Positions 21,243-33,707 of a DNA stretch of 64,000 nucleotides are shown here, piece after piece (the first letter of the stretch is position 1; each line of letters opens with the position of its first letter). The translations under genes were made by a program, and so were the position numbers. The stretch is from Magicicada septendecula (taxonomy: Eukaryota > Arthropoda > Insecta > Hemiptera > Cicadidae): contig CM068369.1 in NCBI GenBank assembly GCA_034769895.1, positions 423,137,479-423,201,478 of the forward strand, in the 5' to 3' direction. The notes beneath the pieces were generated by a model, which was not told where the DNA came from, made no database searches, and saw only the letters and a program-made list of their open reading frames with translations.

Positions 21243-21260
21243 TCCTGGTCACGGCACCAA
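21243..21260 (-). promoter_or_regulatory. Primer-binding site of N3, tRNA-His
   Basis: On the minus strand TGGTGCCGTGACCAGGAT begins two bases after the 5' LTR. It is complementary over 18 bases to the 3' end of insect-type tRNA-His with CCA added (tRNA sequence recalled, not searched). This is where minus-strand DNA synthesis would start. Confidence 0.75.
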
Positions 21261-21262
21261 TT

Positions 21263-22469
21263 GTAACTTTTATTTTTTTCTCGGTAAAATTATTTTATTC
21301 AAATTAAATTAACCCTTCCACTTACCTTACGACTTTGATCTGGCCGGATCGCATAGTGTGGACTAACCCATTTCGTTCGACGAACTCTGACGATACATAT
21401 AACGAAATAAGGCATTGAAAGAATTTAACTCTCAATTGTATGGAAGAGAAATCAGATTTTTCTTTATTACTCAGAAATGTTGAAATGTTAAATCTTCTTG
21501 TTACATGTTGTGCAACTCTTACACCTTACTGACTATCGCTTACCTTATCATGGACAATTATATAACTTAATTCACACACATATACACTTAATTCAGCCCA
21601 GCATTGCACACTCACTACTCCCATTCCATTATAAAACCCCAATTACCCGATTGAATACATTATTTTAGATCACTACCGGCAACGCGTTCTTCTGTGACCT
21701 CGTGGCCAGCCCGCGGTAGGTCGAAAACGTCTCGAAAAGGACGAAACTGAATCACAAATTTGGATATTATTGTTCTACCACTATCCTCCCATCCTGTCAC
21801 TGGTTTTAGAAAATGACTACTTCACTTTCATTATCAAATACTAATGAAATTATATGAGCATATTTAGCTCGCGTGTCGGCGCCGACACAGTCAGTGACGA
21901 ACTGGACAATGTGCTTTTCTCGAGTCACGGGAAATGAGCAGTCACGGCCATCCGGTTTTAGTCGCCGTTGGTGATTAATTGCGGCGGCATAACCATTTTA
22001 TGCATGGATTATAACTGGCATGTGTGTGTCCAGAGGCTGATATTGGCATCTGCTCTGCTGATGTCGCTCACAGTAGGCGGAGTTTGACGCTGGTTTCCGG
22101 TAGCCGGTCACTTAGAACTAATAACTTCTCGTCCCAGCGCCATGTTGGTCTCAACTGCGGTGTCACTCACAGCGTCAGTGCCGATCCCCGCCCGGCTGAG
22201 TTGCATACGGGCGTCAAAACACATGCACAGAGTTCTTAGAATTTTGGTGGAGGTAAATTCTTCTGCCGTTACACCACTGAAATTGCGCGTCGCTTTTGTT
22301 CCAAACGCTGTTTCTCAACCTCGTGCTGTTGCTTGTTAAATAACGTTGCACAATACACTTACAGTTTTTTCAAATTTATTATACCAGTCCGCCCGAAAAC
22401 GAAATAAGTAACAATATAATAATGCCCCAAACGGTTAAAAATAAAAACACCCAAAAATGACCCGCTACA
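21263..22469 (-). repeat. 5' LTR of N3
   Basis: Near-identical to 14920-16128. It ends exactly at the ggtt duplication in the G1 integrase. The conserved 57-bp block is at 21333-21389. Open frames at 22024-22239 and 22142-22339 repeat those in the other LTR and are not regarded as genes. Confidence 0.95.
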
Positions 22470-22473
22470 GGTT

Positions 22474-23317
22474 TTCCCCATGACGCTATATATTGTTTGA
22501 GTCTATTTATGGTAGCACGAGTTGTAGCTCTTTTCAACGCATAAAGTTTGACGTATTTTGTGAAATTATCGATGATAACAAGAATGTATTTAACACCTCC
22601 AGTTGATGTAATTAGGGGTCCATAGTAGTCCATACTGATTAACTCCCCTTTCTTCTTTGGCAGCATCGGTATGGTTTCTCCTACATTATTCTTATGATGA
22701 TCCTTACATCGCTGACATGTATCGCACTTAGTAATGATTTGATGTATCGTTTTGTTTATTCTGTCTCCAGTAAAGTACTCTCGAAAAAGTCTTTCGGTTT
22801 TTTGTATGCCGCAGTGTCCGTATACAACGTGTAATTCTTGAATTAAATTTTCTTTCATGTTATTCGGTACATATATTTTCCATGACTTCTTGTCTTGTCG
22901 GTATAGGATTTTTTTAACATATTGATATTTATTACTTAATTTAGAGTCTTCCTTACTTTCTAATTCACAAATAATTTTGTTCAATTTAGGATCTTGGCGC
23001 TGCAATTTCTCAATATTTTTTATATCCTTCATTATTTTCTTATCCAGTTTCAAGGTAATACGATTAATTTCCATCTCTTCACTAAAACTGACATCACTGG
23101 TGTCCATAGCGTCCTCTGGGTTTCGGCTTAGTATGTCGGCTACAATATTTTCTTTGCCTTTGCAATGCACAATGTCGAAATCGTATTCTTGGATGCTCAG
23201 TATCCAGCGGGTAATTCTAGCATTTGATAGGTGACATTTGTGTAGGAATGTGAGAGCTTTATTATCTGTTATGATTGTGAATCTATGTCCTAATAAGTAT
23301 ATCCGAAATTTCTTCAA
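22474..23317 (-). pseudogene. G1 RNase H end and integrase N-terminal part
   Basis: Opens just after an in-frame TGA that separates it from RT. The RNase H end is seen as IITDNKALTFL and VADILSR. The integrase zinc domain follows (YGHCGIQKTERLF ... CDTCQRC) and then the first catalytic Asp in LISMDYYGPL. The frame is cut within the catalytic core (after IASWGKP) by N3 at 22470; the remaining core and C-terminus lie at 14285-14919. Confidence 0.9.
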
Positions 23318-24274
23318 TCAATGTATGATACTCAGCAGTTCCTTCTCGGTTGTGTGATAGTTTAATTCAGCACCTTTGAAAGTTCTGCTAGTAAAAGCTA
23401 CGACGGCGATGCGTCCTTCATCATCATATTGAAACAATTGCCCTCCTAGTGCGTAGTTGCTGGCATCTGTTTGTAAATAATATTGCTTCTTGAGATCTGG
23501 GTGTTTTAAAATTACAGTATCTATAAATAATTCTTTGACTAATTTAAATTGTCGGTCGTGCTGCTCCGTCCACTTGAAGTTGCGCTCCTTCTTTAACAAT
23601 TGTATTAATAAAGAGGTTGTTTCAGCATATCGACTGGTAAATCTGTTATAAAAATTTGTAAGTCCTAAAAACCCTTTTAGTTGCTTTTGATTTCTTGGAC
23701 GTGGAAAATTTTGGATTGCCTTTACCTTGTCTGGCATAGGACTAAGGCCTTCTACTGATAAACAGTAACCAAGATAATTAATTTCTCTACGGAAAAACTG
23801 TGATTTTTTGAAGTTCACTGTGATGTTTGCTTCGTATAAATTGGTCAATAATAGATCTAAATGTGTGAGGTGTTCCTCCAGACTGTTAGATAGACATAGG
23901 CAGTCATCTACATATATTATCGTAAATTTCTTGACTGCATCTGACAACACAGTATCCAATCCTCTCGTCAGGCTGGCCAGACTTGTCTTTAATCCAAACG
24001 GTGTGACTGTGAAGTGGTAGGTCTTTCCTTTATATAGAAACCCAGTGAAGTCCCTGCATTCTCGCTTAAGTGGTACCTGCCAGAAGCTGGAGCGTAGATC
24101 GATCGATGACACATATTTTACTCCTCCGCAATTAGCAATGAGCTCGTTAATTGGTTGTGCCCCTTCGAAGTCAGGTATCATCACCTTGTTTAACTTCCTG
24201 GCGTCCAAACACAATCTTACGCTCTGGTCCTTTTTTATAACTGTCACCATGGGATTGATATATTGACTGCTCGC
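23318..24274 (-). pseudogene. G1 reverse transcriptase and RNase H
   Basis: About 310 codons of uninterrupted frame between two in-frame TGA codons. RT motifs: RLCLDARKLN, SSIDLRSSFWQVPL (first catalytic Asp), FTVTPFGLK, and the catalytic YVDD in IIYVDDCLCLS. The NYLGYCLS block and the FKWTEQHDRQF connection follow, then RNase H with LQTDASNYALGGQL and ELNYHTTEKELL. It copies element RNA to DNA and degrades the template. The upstream TGA (24275-24277) falls where RTs usually have a codon for Arg or Ser, and a CGA to TGA change would explain it. RT is joined in frame to the protease region upstream. Confidence 0.92.
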
Positions 24275-25015
24275 TCACTCGATCACTCCGTATCTTAACA
24301 TTTTCTGGATCTCCTCTTCGACTTTGTCTTGATAGGCAATTGGTATAGGCCATCCCTTTTGGAAGAAGGGGGTGTTGTCCGTGATACGTAGTTCATGTTC
24401 ATATCCATGAATTCGGCCTGGTTCTTCTCGGAATAGATTTCTATTTTTCATTAATATTTTAGTTAATTTTTTCTTCGTTTCTGTATTTATATTAGTTAAC
24501 TCTTCGACAGCTTCTTGAAAGTTAATAGATTCCTCATCAGCCGTTTCTTTATCCAAAGCGATCTGATGTATATGTACAATTTCATTAGGATCCTCTACAT
24601 TTTTCTTATAAGTTCTATTTTTAATATGCATTACATTTTGCTGGAAATCTATAGTACACTCACCTTCCTTCAACATCTTTATTCCTAGTATACAGTCTTT
24701 ATTCAGTCCAGGGATGATAAAAAATACCAAGTCAAATTTATAATTATCAATCTCAGCTTCTAAAAGTAATTGTTTTCGTATTAATTTTGATTTATGTCCG
24801 AATGCACCTTTTATATTGGTATTCGATAAGTTTAATAGCTCGATTCTACCTAATTTATCTTTATTATGGTTGAACCACGTTTCGGCAATGCCGTTTAATT
24901 GACTCCCCGAATCAATTAGTGCAGTTACTTCTACATTATTTAATTTTATTTTTATTTCCGGACATTTATTGTACGGGAAATTAGTGGTTTCTTCTTCTTC
25001 ATCCATTTTATCCAA
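24275..25015 (-). pseudogene. G1 aspartic protease and start of RT
   Basis: 246 codons. The retropepsin active-site motif is ALIDSGSQLN near residue 34, with a later GLNKDCILGIKML block typical of these proteases. The C-terminal third reaches the RT fingers (FFQKGWPIPIAYQ, MLRYGVIE) before an in-frame TGA. The frame is open further upstream to about 25160, with no ATG required there, so the first Met is probably not the true protease border. It would cleave the Gag-Pol polyprotein. Confidence 0.85.
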
Positions 25016-25227
25016 TTCTTCACGAATATCAATATAATCTAATGCTACTTCTAACTGGTTATTTATTTTTCTACTAGCTAAGTATTGTTGCAGCGACAGT
25101 GGGTTGGCTGGTCGTTTATTGTACGTGATTCTTGTGAAGGGCCAGGTTGTTGACGCTCAATTGTTACTGTGTTGACAATGGGCTGTTTTGTTCCCCTATC
25201 CTCTGTACCAAACGTTTGTTTATTGCG

Positions 25228-26163
25228 CTACCCAGGTCTGTGACCCTCGTGTTCAGTCTCCACTTTCATACCCTTCGTTTTATGATAGCCATTGTTAATA
25301 TGTCTTCCACCGTTGTCAACCGTTGTCTGTTGTGGCTGCCGATACGATCCTCTCATTTCTCGTTGTTGAATGGTAGAAAACTCATTTAATAAGCTTTCAA
25401 ATTGATCTACTTGTTGGACGCCTCTAGTTATGATGGCAACTTCTATTTCCTTACCATAGTGGCGTGCAAGTTTGCGAATTAGATGCTGGACCGAGATTGG
25501 TGGGATCAGTTGTCTGCACTGTAGAATTTTATTCTCGAGGTATTGCACCATAGTGAGTTTACCATTAGGATAATAACATCCGTACTCCAAGCTGTCCCGG
25601 ATGTTTTCTTGAATTTGTTGACTCCAGAATTTCTTGGTAAACGCCTCCTCGAATTGTTCAAACGTATGTATTTGGGATTGTACGATTCTCCACCATACTG
25701 TTGCTTCACCCTCTAGATGCCTGCTAATCCACTTAATACCTCCGCCGGGGTAATATATTTCTTTAACCTCTTTTAATTCTTTTAGAAATTCCATGGGGTA
25801 GGCGTCTCGTCCGTTGTACCGTACCTCCTTTAACTGTTCTTGGTTAGCCACAATAGTATTTTGGTTGTTTACCATTGGTCTTGACTCCAACTCTGTTAAT
25901 TTTCGTTTTAATTGCTCTTGATCTTCTTTCATCTCGTCGATGCGTCGACCCTTTTCTTCAGCTAATTTTCTTAATTGTTCTTCCATTTCTTCTTTGTTTA
26001 CGGTAGAAATATTTCTGACTTCTTCTCGGACGACCTCTTTCGTTGTTTTTATTTCTCTTCTCACTTCCTGATTGATTCGATTTAAATTTTCACTTAAGTT
26101 TTTAGTAGTTTTTTTGTATTTCACACTTAAATTTTTCACTTTGTTGCTGTACCACCTCGCCAA
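25228..26163 (-). pseudogene. G1 Gag, capsid part
   Basis: 311 codons. The first 110 residues are a Lys/Glu-rich coiled coil. Residues about 115-260 match the retrotransposon Gag capsid fold: a GGIKWISRHLEGEATVWW stretch, then FEQFEEAFTKKFW, and a C-terminal helix region with LIRKLARHYG. No CCHC knuckle was found before the stop at 25228, which is unusual. The upstream coiled coil (26102-26779) is in another frame, joined through a run of seven A (minus strand, about 26109-26115). Confidence 0.85.
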
Positions 26164-26779
26164 AATTATGCTCAGTCTTATTCAATTCTTCACGCCATGT
26201 TTTATTCACTATTTGAATATCACCAACTAATTTGTCATGCAACGTGTTCATATCGTTTTTTATCTCCTCTCTTAACTTAGTGTGCTTTACTGTAATATCC
26301 TTAATAGCTACTTCTAATTTATTCTGATTTACTTCAACTTTTTCTTCTAATTTCTTCTGATTTACTTTAACATCTTGAATGTCTTCTCGTATCTTCTTAT
26401 TGTCTTCTTGTAATTTATTCAGACTTATTTCTAATTTATTCTGTAATTTCTTGTTATCTTCTTTCATCAATTCGTATAGTATTTGCAGCTCACTTTTTGG
26501 CTGTGGTCCTTCTGCCCTTATTTGTTCCTTCTCCGTCTGTGGTACTGTCGCACTTACTTGTTCAACTTCTGCGCGTGGTCCTTCTGCCCTTATATTTTCA
26601 ATATCCGTTCTGATTTCTTCCTCCATAATTGCTATGACTAGAGGATCTCCCATTTGGTTATATATCTCCATCTCTTCGCTCTCTTCAGCTCTCCTTGGTG
26701 CTTGTGTTTCTTCTTCACTGGCCATTGTCGCATAAGGTGTTTCTTTTTCCATTTTGCGTGCCTTACTTCGCGTCAACAT
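26102..26779 (-). pseudogene. G1 Gag, N-terminal coiled-coil part
   Basis: 225 codons from ATG (MLTRSKARK). It contains an IRAEGP-type repeat (three times near residues 63-95) and then a long Lys/Glu heptad coiled coil. It ends in the A-run where the capsid frame lies at +1. A lost or gained base in that run is the simplest reason; a programmed +1 shift is less likely inside Gag. Start is supported by position after PBS and leader. Confidence 0.8.
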
Positions 26780-26961
26780 ATACCGTATATATTCGAACCG
26801 TGACTAAGCAACTGTAGTTACAATTAATAGCCCTATGTTCTTAATGTCTACTCTATTTATTAATTTTTATTTTATTTCTAATTCTCAGTTTAGTTAACTT
26901 ATTTAACTCAATTCATTCATCTGCCTTTTTGACAAATCTAAATTTAGATCGTGCCACGCGA
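26780..26961 (-). other. G1 leader between PBS and gag
   Basis: AT-rich untranslated leader of about 180 bases. Packaging signals would be expected here, but none can be pointed to. Confidence 0.6.
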
Positions 26962-26972
26962 GTTGGGCGCCA
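26962..26972 (-). promoter_or_regulatory. Primer-binding site of G1
   Basis: TGGCGCCCAAC on the minus strand, two bases after the 5' LTR. This 11-base start is the one used by many insect Gypsy elements that prime with tRNA-Lys; the bases after it diverge from that tRNA, so the assignment is provisional. Confidence 0.6.
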
Positions 26973-26974
26973 AA

Positions 26975-29145
26975 TATAAAGATTTCTTACTTGGGGTGGT
27001 TAAACAAGTAATAAATTAATAATTAAAAAATCACTTACTGCCAAAATGTTTCAATTTCCCGGGCGCCACCTCATATCTACAAGGATGTGGATATAAAGGA
27101 TTCATTTGCCAAACACACAACAACAATATTATGTCTAATGCTTATTTAATTAATTAAGTTGTAGCAAATTACAAATATAACACTCTGTATGGATATTTCC
27201 TTAAGTAGAATCACTTCTCTTATCTTAACAATGAGTATCTCTGAAATCGCGATTAATTAACATTTAATAATTTTCTAACACTTATAATTGTAAATTATAA
27301 TCGACAATTGTATTTGGCAAATTTAGATTACTGTTTAGATATGATTTTTTTTAAGAATTTACTAATTGATGTTTTATTTCGCTTCAGTCGAATGCAGAAC
27401 ACTGAGAGGCAGTTCTCAAGGTTAATTAATTATTAGTGTGAGTTCTTTGACTTGAATGAATTGAGTTTATTGACTTAACTCTAAAGTACCATTAGTTTGA
27501 GAGCGTTGATTATTCGTAGTTCATACTCTCGGTGACATCATGTGGTCCTCTGTGTTTAGTAGTTGCTGGTCTCCGTAGTCGTTGCAGATTACGTATCCCT
27601 TCGCGGTCACTGCACCTCACGATCACTATTTAATTACTGAAGAATTCTCAAACTGTTCACTTTTCACGGCACTCGTATTGTGTTGAATATGAGTGTCCTT
27701 AATTGATGTTGGTAAAGTTCATGTATAATGTTTTTTAAAGTAGTTGTTTAGATTGCTGATTTTATGTCTAATGTCTCTGTTGTAGAATATGCACCGAGTC
27801 TCTCTGTTGATGTGTTCTGTTATTATATAAAAGCTGCTGTAATGTTTAAAGTTTCTTGTGAATTATTTGTAATTGTAGAATGTCTGTTAATTGAATTTGT
27901 CTTCACTTAGTATTGTACTGTGTATCCGTATTCTCCGACACTTTGTTTAAATTACGGTGAAGTTAATTAATTGTAAAGTCTGTTTTACATGTTGACTTCG
28001 CGTGATATTACTTTATACTAATAGTCTGTCGAACGCGATTAACTGTTCAACTCTCTTGCTATGAGTTTAGAATTTTAGTGAGAATTATAACAACGAGTTT
28101 CGTACGATTTGTCGTATTCACTTCATTGTTCACTTTGAGAAAATGAATGTTCGCACTGAAGTAACCGTTCTCAAGACTCTAGATATGCGCACTTCTGAAA
28201 TTGTGTCGAACGCTTGTAGTTGTTCACGCTTATGTAATGAATCGATGACTAAACATTGTTACCGAGTTAAGATGACTCGTGGTGATCACTTTGTAGATGA
28301 GTACTAGACTGCCGTTTTTCTGTTCTGAGATCTACCAAGTAAACTCTCCTCCCTCCTACCTCTGCTGAATCTTCCATCTGCTTGGATACTCTTATTGGTT
28401 CTTTAGCCAGTGTGACAAATTGTATATTCGTAATTGGTTTTCAAGTATCTCTGCTTTACACGTGATTCTCTTGTCGAACTACCATTCGTCCTGATTGTTC
28501 CTACAGCCGTTTTCTCTATTTACTAGGAATCTCATTCAAGCACTCCAGAATTCGTGAGTTTCACTTTCCCCTTGTAAATCAGGCGAAATTTCTTTGTCTC
28601 TCGTGGCCGTCTCCTAGTGCCCAATTTCTGTTACGCTTTGACATAGATACAATACTGGTATTGTTCGATCTGCTGCACCATTGTTTATCTTCAAGTTGCA
28701 CTCTGGCTTTGTTTTGAGTCTGGAACGAATCTTCCTTTGTAATCACGACTTTCGTCAAATTTCTACGTTGCAATTGTTCTGGCATCTAATGTTGTACCGT
28801 ATCGAATTGACAAACTCTTTGCTTTCAGTCTGTGTCAAAGTTTTTAAAAAGGGTAGATTGGTTTATTGGGGGTTATGCCTTTCTTCACTCAGAGCAGCTG
28901 TCTGATGCGAAATACAACGTCTCACATACATCTAGTAAGTGTCACTCTTTTGTCAAACAATTAACTTTACAGCCGTAACACATCAAGCTGTCTGTAGGTT
29001 ACAATGCCAAAAGGACAGTCTTACAAACTTTCCCTTCACACACCCTCACATACTTCTTTGTCAAATATAACTGCTAGTACACATTATTTTTAGCTATTAT
29101 TTACTACTTGTACAATTTTATAAATATTTTCAAAAATAAACTACA
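26975..29145 (-). repeat. 5' LTR of G1
   Basis: Direct repeat of 6503-8674, ending exactly at TSD gtgt (29146-29149). Minus-strand start TGTAGTTT, end TTTATA. Confidence 0.9.
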
Positions 29146-29500
29146 GTGTTTTGATGAGAGAAAGAGAGAGATAGAGATTTTTGAAATAAATAGAGGTTAT
29201 GAAAGGTTGGTGCAGGTGTTAGATATTGAGAGAGATGAAAAAAGTGGCTTACCTGGTAAAATGGAGATGGGTAATTATTTTGATAATGATGATAAAATAA
29301 CTGATTTGATGTTGAATAAAAATACTAACGGAAACAGAATTGAAATTACTAAGGTCGACGGGTCTGATGAATTAATAGGTAATGATGGTGTCAAATGTTA
29401 TATTGATAATGTTTATTATAATAATAATAATAAATTGAGTGTGAGTAAGAACGAGAAATGTTATAAAAAATTAAGACTATTACACGATGACGGAGGTTGA
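29146..29500 (+). pseudogene. Coiled-coil (gag-like) protein of N2, 3' part
   Basis: Resumes the N2 gene after G1, in frame with the block before the insertion when one gtgt is counted. It begins CFDERKREIEIF, is rich in Asp, Asn and Lys, and ends NEKCYKKLRLLHDDGG, matching the N3 protein end (IERCYVEPRLIWNDGG). The ATG at 29108 lies in G1 LTR sequence and is not the gene's own start. Confidence 0.75.
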
Positions 29501-32500
29501 ATTAAAAAATCAGTGTATGGACATTCTAAACATTTTAGTTTATGGTTATGACCTTGCTGAATTTGGAAATGAAGTGTGGTAAAATTGAACAATTAATGAT
29601 GAAGATTTGTAAATAAATTTTAGTGAAATAAATTTTGTGTGTATTGTAACAAGTATATAATGTAAACAATGTGTGTAGGTAATTGTTTTAATAATAATAA
29701 GATTATTTCAGTAGACTAAATAAATAACAAAAATAATTTTGAAGACAGTAATTAACGAATTGTAATTGTTTTGATAATAATTGAAATATGTTGTATTTTC
29801 AATAATTGATTTAATTAAGGTAATTTGAGGTGTTTAAATATTTTTGATTGATTTACAATGTTATGTAATTGAATGATGATGAATTTAAATTATTTTATGA
29901 GACTTAAATTTGATAATAATTAATAAAGAAATAAATGTTAAATTGTATTTAGTTTGTGGAATAACTTGATTGTTAAATGTTTCAGAAGGTACAGGGAGTT
30001 ATTGGTGTTGATATTTTGTGTTTATGATAGTGTATGAGTCACACTGTTAGTATGAAATTTTATAATGTAATTTATATAAATCAAAATGTTCAATGTTTAA
30101 AACGGAAATTTTAAATGAAATGTTATAAAGAAGATTTTTTGGAAAAGTTAATGGTATAGTAAATGATAAATAATTGATAATTAATTAATAGAAGTTCAAT
30201 TGAAATTAAAATATAATGTTTATAATTTTATATGCAAATGTAAAGATGCACGGTGTGTAATTTCTGATCAACCTTAAATGTGAATTGTTTGTGTTAATGA
30301 AATAATCGCCATGTTAATTATGAGTGTATTATATGTATTATGTTAAGAATGAATAACTTAATTAATAAATATACCCAAACATATAAGAGTTGACCTTCCG
30401 TGAATTGCAGTAGCGGTGTCAGCGTTGGCCTTATATGTCTTTTGGTAGTTTCCCCACATTTCGGGCGGTCACGGTTTCACCAGGCCCTGGCCGTGGAATT
30501 ATATAAGTAGTTACAAAATTGGTGAATATTGAATTGAAACCCGGGGGGTAACCAGGGGAAACTACATAACTATGGAACAGCGGCTATCATCGAAGGTGGC
30601 GATAGTTCCGTATATAAGGGTGTGTGAATCATTTTAGTATGAGTACTGGTGTCCTCGGACATCAGTAATACCGAATTTTTATGTAACACTGAACCAAGAA
30701 CGGTATAGTCGGTGGTTATACCTTATATATGTAACTTCAGTTCTTGGGGATGCAAATGGACGCAACAGTCCACCATCAGAAAACAATAGTGTGTGTGGAA
30801 GGGAGGTTACTCAAGGGAGTAACGAATTAAAAATTTTGTTGTAACTGAATAATGACGACTCGCTACTGAGCTAACTTAATAATTTTATCTTGATTGGAGA
30901 AATAGGTGCATTAGATGTTTATTATACTGTGTTTATTATGTCTTATAAATGTATTAGTTTATTGTGTTAGAGGTAAGGATTGATAAAATGTGTAATTTGT
31001 ATAATTTTGAAATGTGTCTATAGAAAGGTCAGCCACCTTGCTAAGAAAATCAGCTGGTCAGCTGTAGAATATCACTTATAAGTGAGTTGAAAATTTTAAA
31101 ATGTAGTTAAATATTTGCATATAATGAAAATTGAATATAATGGATGTTTGAATAATAGATTTCAATGGGGTTAAAGATTTTAATTTAAATGATGATAAAA
31201 TGAATTGAGATAGTTAAGAATTTTAAATGGTTTGTAAAAAGTGGCAAAGTTGATTTTGGGTGATTACTATTGAGTTAGGACATTTAGATCGGTCCATGTT
31301 GAATTTAAAGGGGTACTAGAGAGAATAATATTGTTGTGAATTAATGTAATGTAGAATTTGAGAGGTAATAGAGACACAGTAGCTATGGGGATAATTTGTA
31401 TAGTAATGATTGATATATTGGGGTAATAAACCAGGTGATATTTTGTAGATAAAAGTGATGTATTGGGAGAGTAATTAGTTGATGGGAATTTTGTAAGCGG
31501 GGTGGTGTGATAAGGAGTCCGCAACAAACAGCGTTGGGACAGGAAGGGACCGTTTAGCGCCGGAAAGGGTTGCCTAGGGTGAGTCCAGGGACCAGATAAG
31601 GAAGTGAGCTTTGGGAGGGGAACACACATCCTGAGTACAAAGGGGTAGAGAGTATTTTTTATATATATAAGGGTAGAATGATGCGATATGAGTTGAGTAG
31701 TAAGTGGGTTTAGAGAATGTTTGATAGATGTTTTTGACAGAGATTGGGTGTCATGTTAGTTAAAGCTGTCAGGGACGTTAGAGTCAGAAGGGGATTAAGA
31801 GAATGTATACATGCCAAGTTGTAAATCAAGTTATTATGAATAATTAAATCACCCAAACTAAGGGAGATTGAGAATGTTAAAGAAAGTAAATCATAGTTAA
31901 AATGAAAAAATTAATTGAAACAAGTGACAAATTTTAATAGAATTTGAGAATAATGTAAAGCTATAAAATGTGTAATTTTGATTAATTTAAATGTCTTATT
32001 TTATTATGTTTTATTGTGTTTGAAGATAAGAAATTTTAAAGATGTTTTATGTACTTCATGATGTAGATCTATGTATGACGTATGTAGGTCAAGGTCGTTG
32101 ACTTGACCCAGTTTGATCAGCTGATGGTTGATGTTGTAGGCAAGACCTGTTTCTAGCAATTGATTGATGCCATTTTGTTTTTTTAATTGAATTAAATATT
32201 TTGTGTTCTGAAAATTGAAAAAGATATTTTGGTAAATTTAAATTTTGAAAAAAAAAAAATTTATTTTTTCCGTCTGTCCGATAGGTGATGTTTGAGTTTT
32301 AAGTATATTATTGTTTATGTGTATCAATAGTTTTTCATTGAATTATATTGTTTAGAATATATGTGTAAACAAATGTTAGAGTAAGTGCATTCATGTTTTA
32401 GTAAGGTATTCAATTTATTTTTTTTAATTGATATTAGTATTGAAGAGAACTAATAGAGTTGATGAATTCATGTAACAGATTTTGTTTTTTTTAGTTGTTT

Positions 32501-32640
32501 TTGAGGAAGTAACTTAAATGATCTTTTAATTTAACGATAAATATTTTTTTGAATTTTCAGTAAAAGAATGTATTAATGAGTATATGTATGCGCCCAGTAC
32601 TTGCTAAAGGCAGCCCAGTATGCATGAAAAGGGGGAACAT
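29501..32640 (+). other. N2 non-coding interior
   Basis: AT-rich, no supported gene. Blocks match the reverse complement of N3 and N4: the CAGCTGAT and tgacctacat-type motif near 32080-32130, and the region 31500-31630 against 17520-17640 and 49550-49670. GC-richer islands at 30380-30790 correspond in position to 18400-18960 of N3. A minus-strand frame (31267-31629) is antisense and not supported. Confidence 0.7.
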
Positions 32641-32940
32641 ATCGGTTGAGGATCTGGCATGGAATAAGGCCAGGGATTTGGAGTTTGGGGTGGCATGTTA
32701 GAAGGTTAGGTGCGCTGTGGTGCGTGTCTGTTCGATTTTATGGTGTTGGGATCTCGAATAGAGAAGTCCAGTAATCTCGTTCAGGTGCGGCCATAGTCTC
32801 CGAGCTAGGGGGGTAGTTTACCCATGATGTATAAGAACTAATGGGGGTTGTTGGCACCATATCCTCACCGATCCTCTTAGGGGTTTAACAATGAGATTTC
32901 TTCTGTTTCGGCAGAAGATCTCTCATTGGGAGGGGGTTAT
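32641..32940 (+). promoter_or_regulatory. N2 conserved 3' block: hairpin and polypurine tract
   Basis: Conserved block also seen in N1, N3 and N4. The hairpin pairs CAATGAGA (32889-32896) with TCTCATTG (32921-32928), with inner stem TTCTG (32901-32905) and CAGAA (32912-32916). The polypurine tract gggaggggg (about 32928-32936) follows, and the LTR starts at 32941. Confidence 0.7.
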
Positions 32941-33707
32941 TGTAACGGGGCTAAAAGGGAGGGGTTTTATTTTATTAAAAATTTGTAAATTCCTTTTCAT
33001 CTGCGTGATCAGCCACATGTTGAATAGAAGCAGTAGTTCAAACAAAGGAGCGATGAGGTGAATTCATTACAATGGAATGTGTCGTGTTGTCCACAACGGT
33101 TGAATTCTCAGAACTTTAATACTGTGTAATGCGCACAAACACCCGCAGAGCGCATGACCGACGCTTGGCGAAGTCGCGCAAAATGGCTTTGTGCGAATTT
33201 TGTCCAACATGTGCTCTCAACATGACGGAAACATTATTGTAAGTCACACCCATTTATGTGACGTAATTACAGGCAATGAGATTTCGTCAACGTCCAAGAC
33301 ACACAAATAACACGTGTTGTGGGTGCAACTACTAAGACTTTGACAACGAAGGCTGGGAACAGCGATGAAATTTGTTAGCAGATAAGGCAGTGATGTCCGG
33401 CCTCATGTAAGTCCAGTCGACTTACCGACGCAGCGTCGGCCTGACGCTCGCTAAGGTTCGTGGGCCCCAACTAAATTTAAAGTTATGTAGATTAAATTAT
33501 GTAGAAGTGTTGTCCGGTATATAGAGGTGAAACGAATTGGAGGAGTGAGTCGGTGAAGTGGACGGAAGGTGGAAGAGTGAATAAACTGTTTCGGATTTAT
33601 TATATGGCCATGAGAAGAAGGACGCCGGTGGGGTAATCCATACAAATAAAATATAATTTCATTTTTTTTATAAAAGGGGTTTTAAATTGAATGAATGTGT
33701 GTGCGAG
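32941..33707 (+). repeat. 3' LTR of N2, first part
   Basis: Starts TGTAACGGGGC and matches 4823-5583. It is cut at 33707 by G2 (TSD cgag, 33704-33707 and 44153-44156) and resumes at 44157. A short minus-strand frame at 33451-33645 is fortuitous. Confidence 0.9.

Larger units (their letters stand above)
14920..22469 (-). mobile_element. Non-autonomous LTR element N3 (7.55 kb)
   Basis: Flanked by TSD ggtt (14916-14919 and 22470-22473) in the G1 integrase gene. LTRs of 1209 and 1207 bp differ at about eight sites by eye, so the insertion is recent. The interior holds a tRNA-His primer site, one coiled-coil gene next to the 5' LTR, about 3 kb of AT-rich non-coding sequence and a hairpin plus polypurine tract. 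It has no pol domains, so it resembles large retrotransposon derivatives that rely on an autonomous partner. Confidence 0.9.
6503..29145 (-). mobile_element. Ty3/Gypsy element G1 (about 10.4 kb without nested insertions)
   Basis: Flanked by TSD gtgt (6499-6502 and 29146-29149) inside the N2 gene. Order on the minus strand: 5' LTR (26975-29145), PBS, gag, protease, RT/RNase H, integrase, 3' LTR (6503-8674). Integrase after RNase H marks it as Ty3/Gypsy. N3 is inserted in the integrase and P1 downstream of it. The two LTRs differ at roughly 20 sites by eye over about 2.17 kb. Gag carries a frameshift and pol carries in-frame stops, so it is not functional. Confidence 0.9.
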
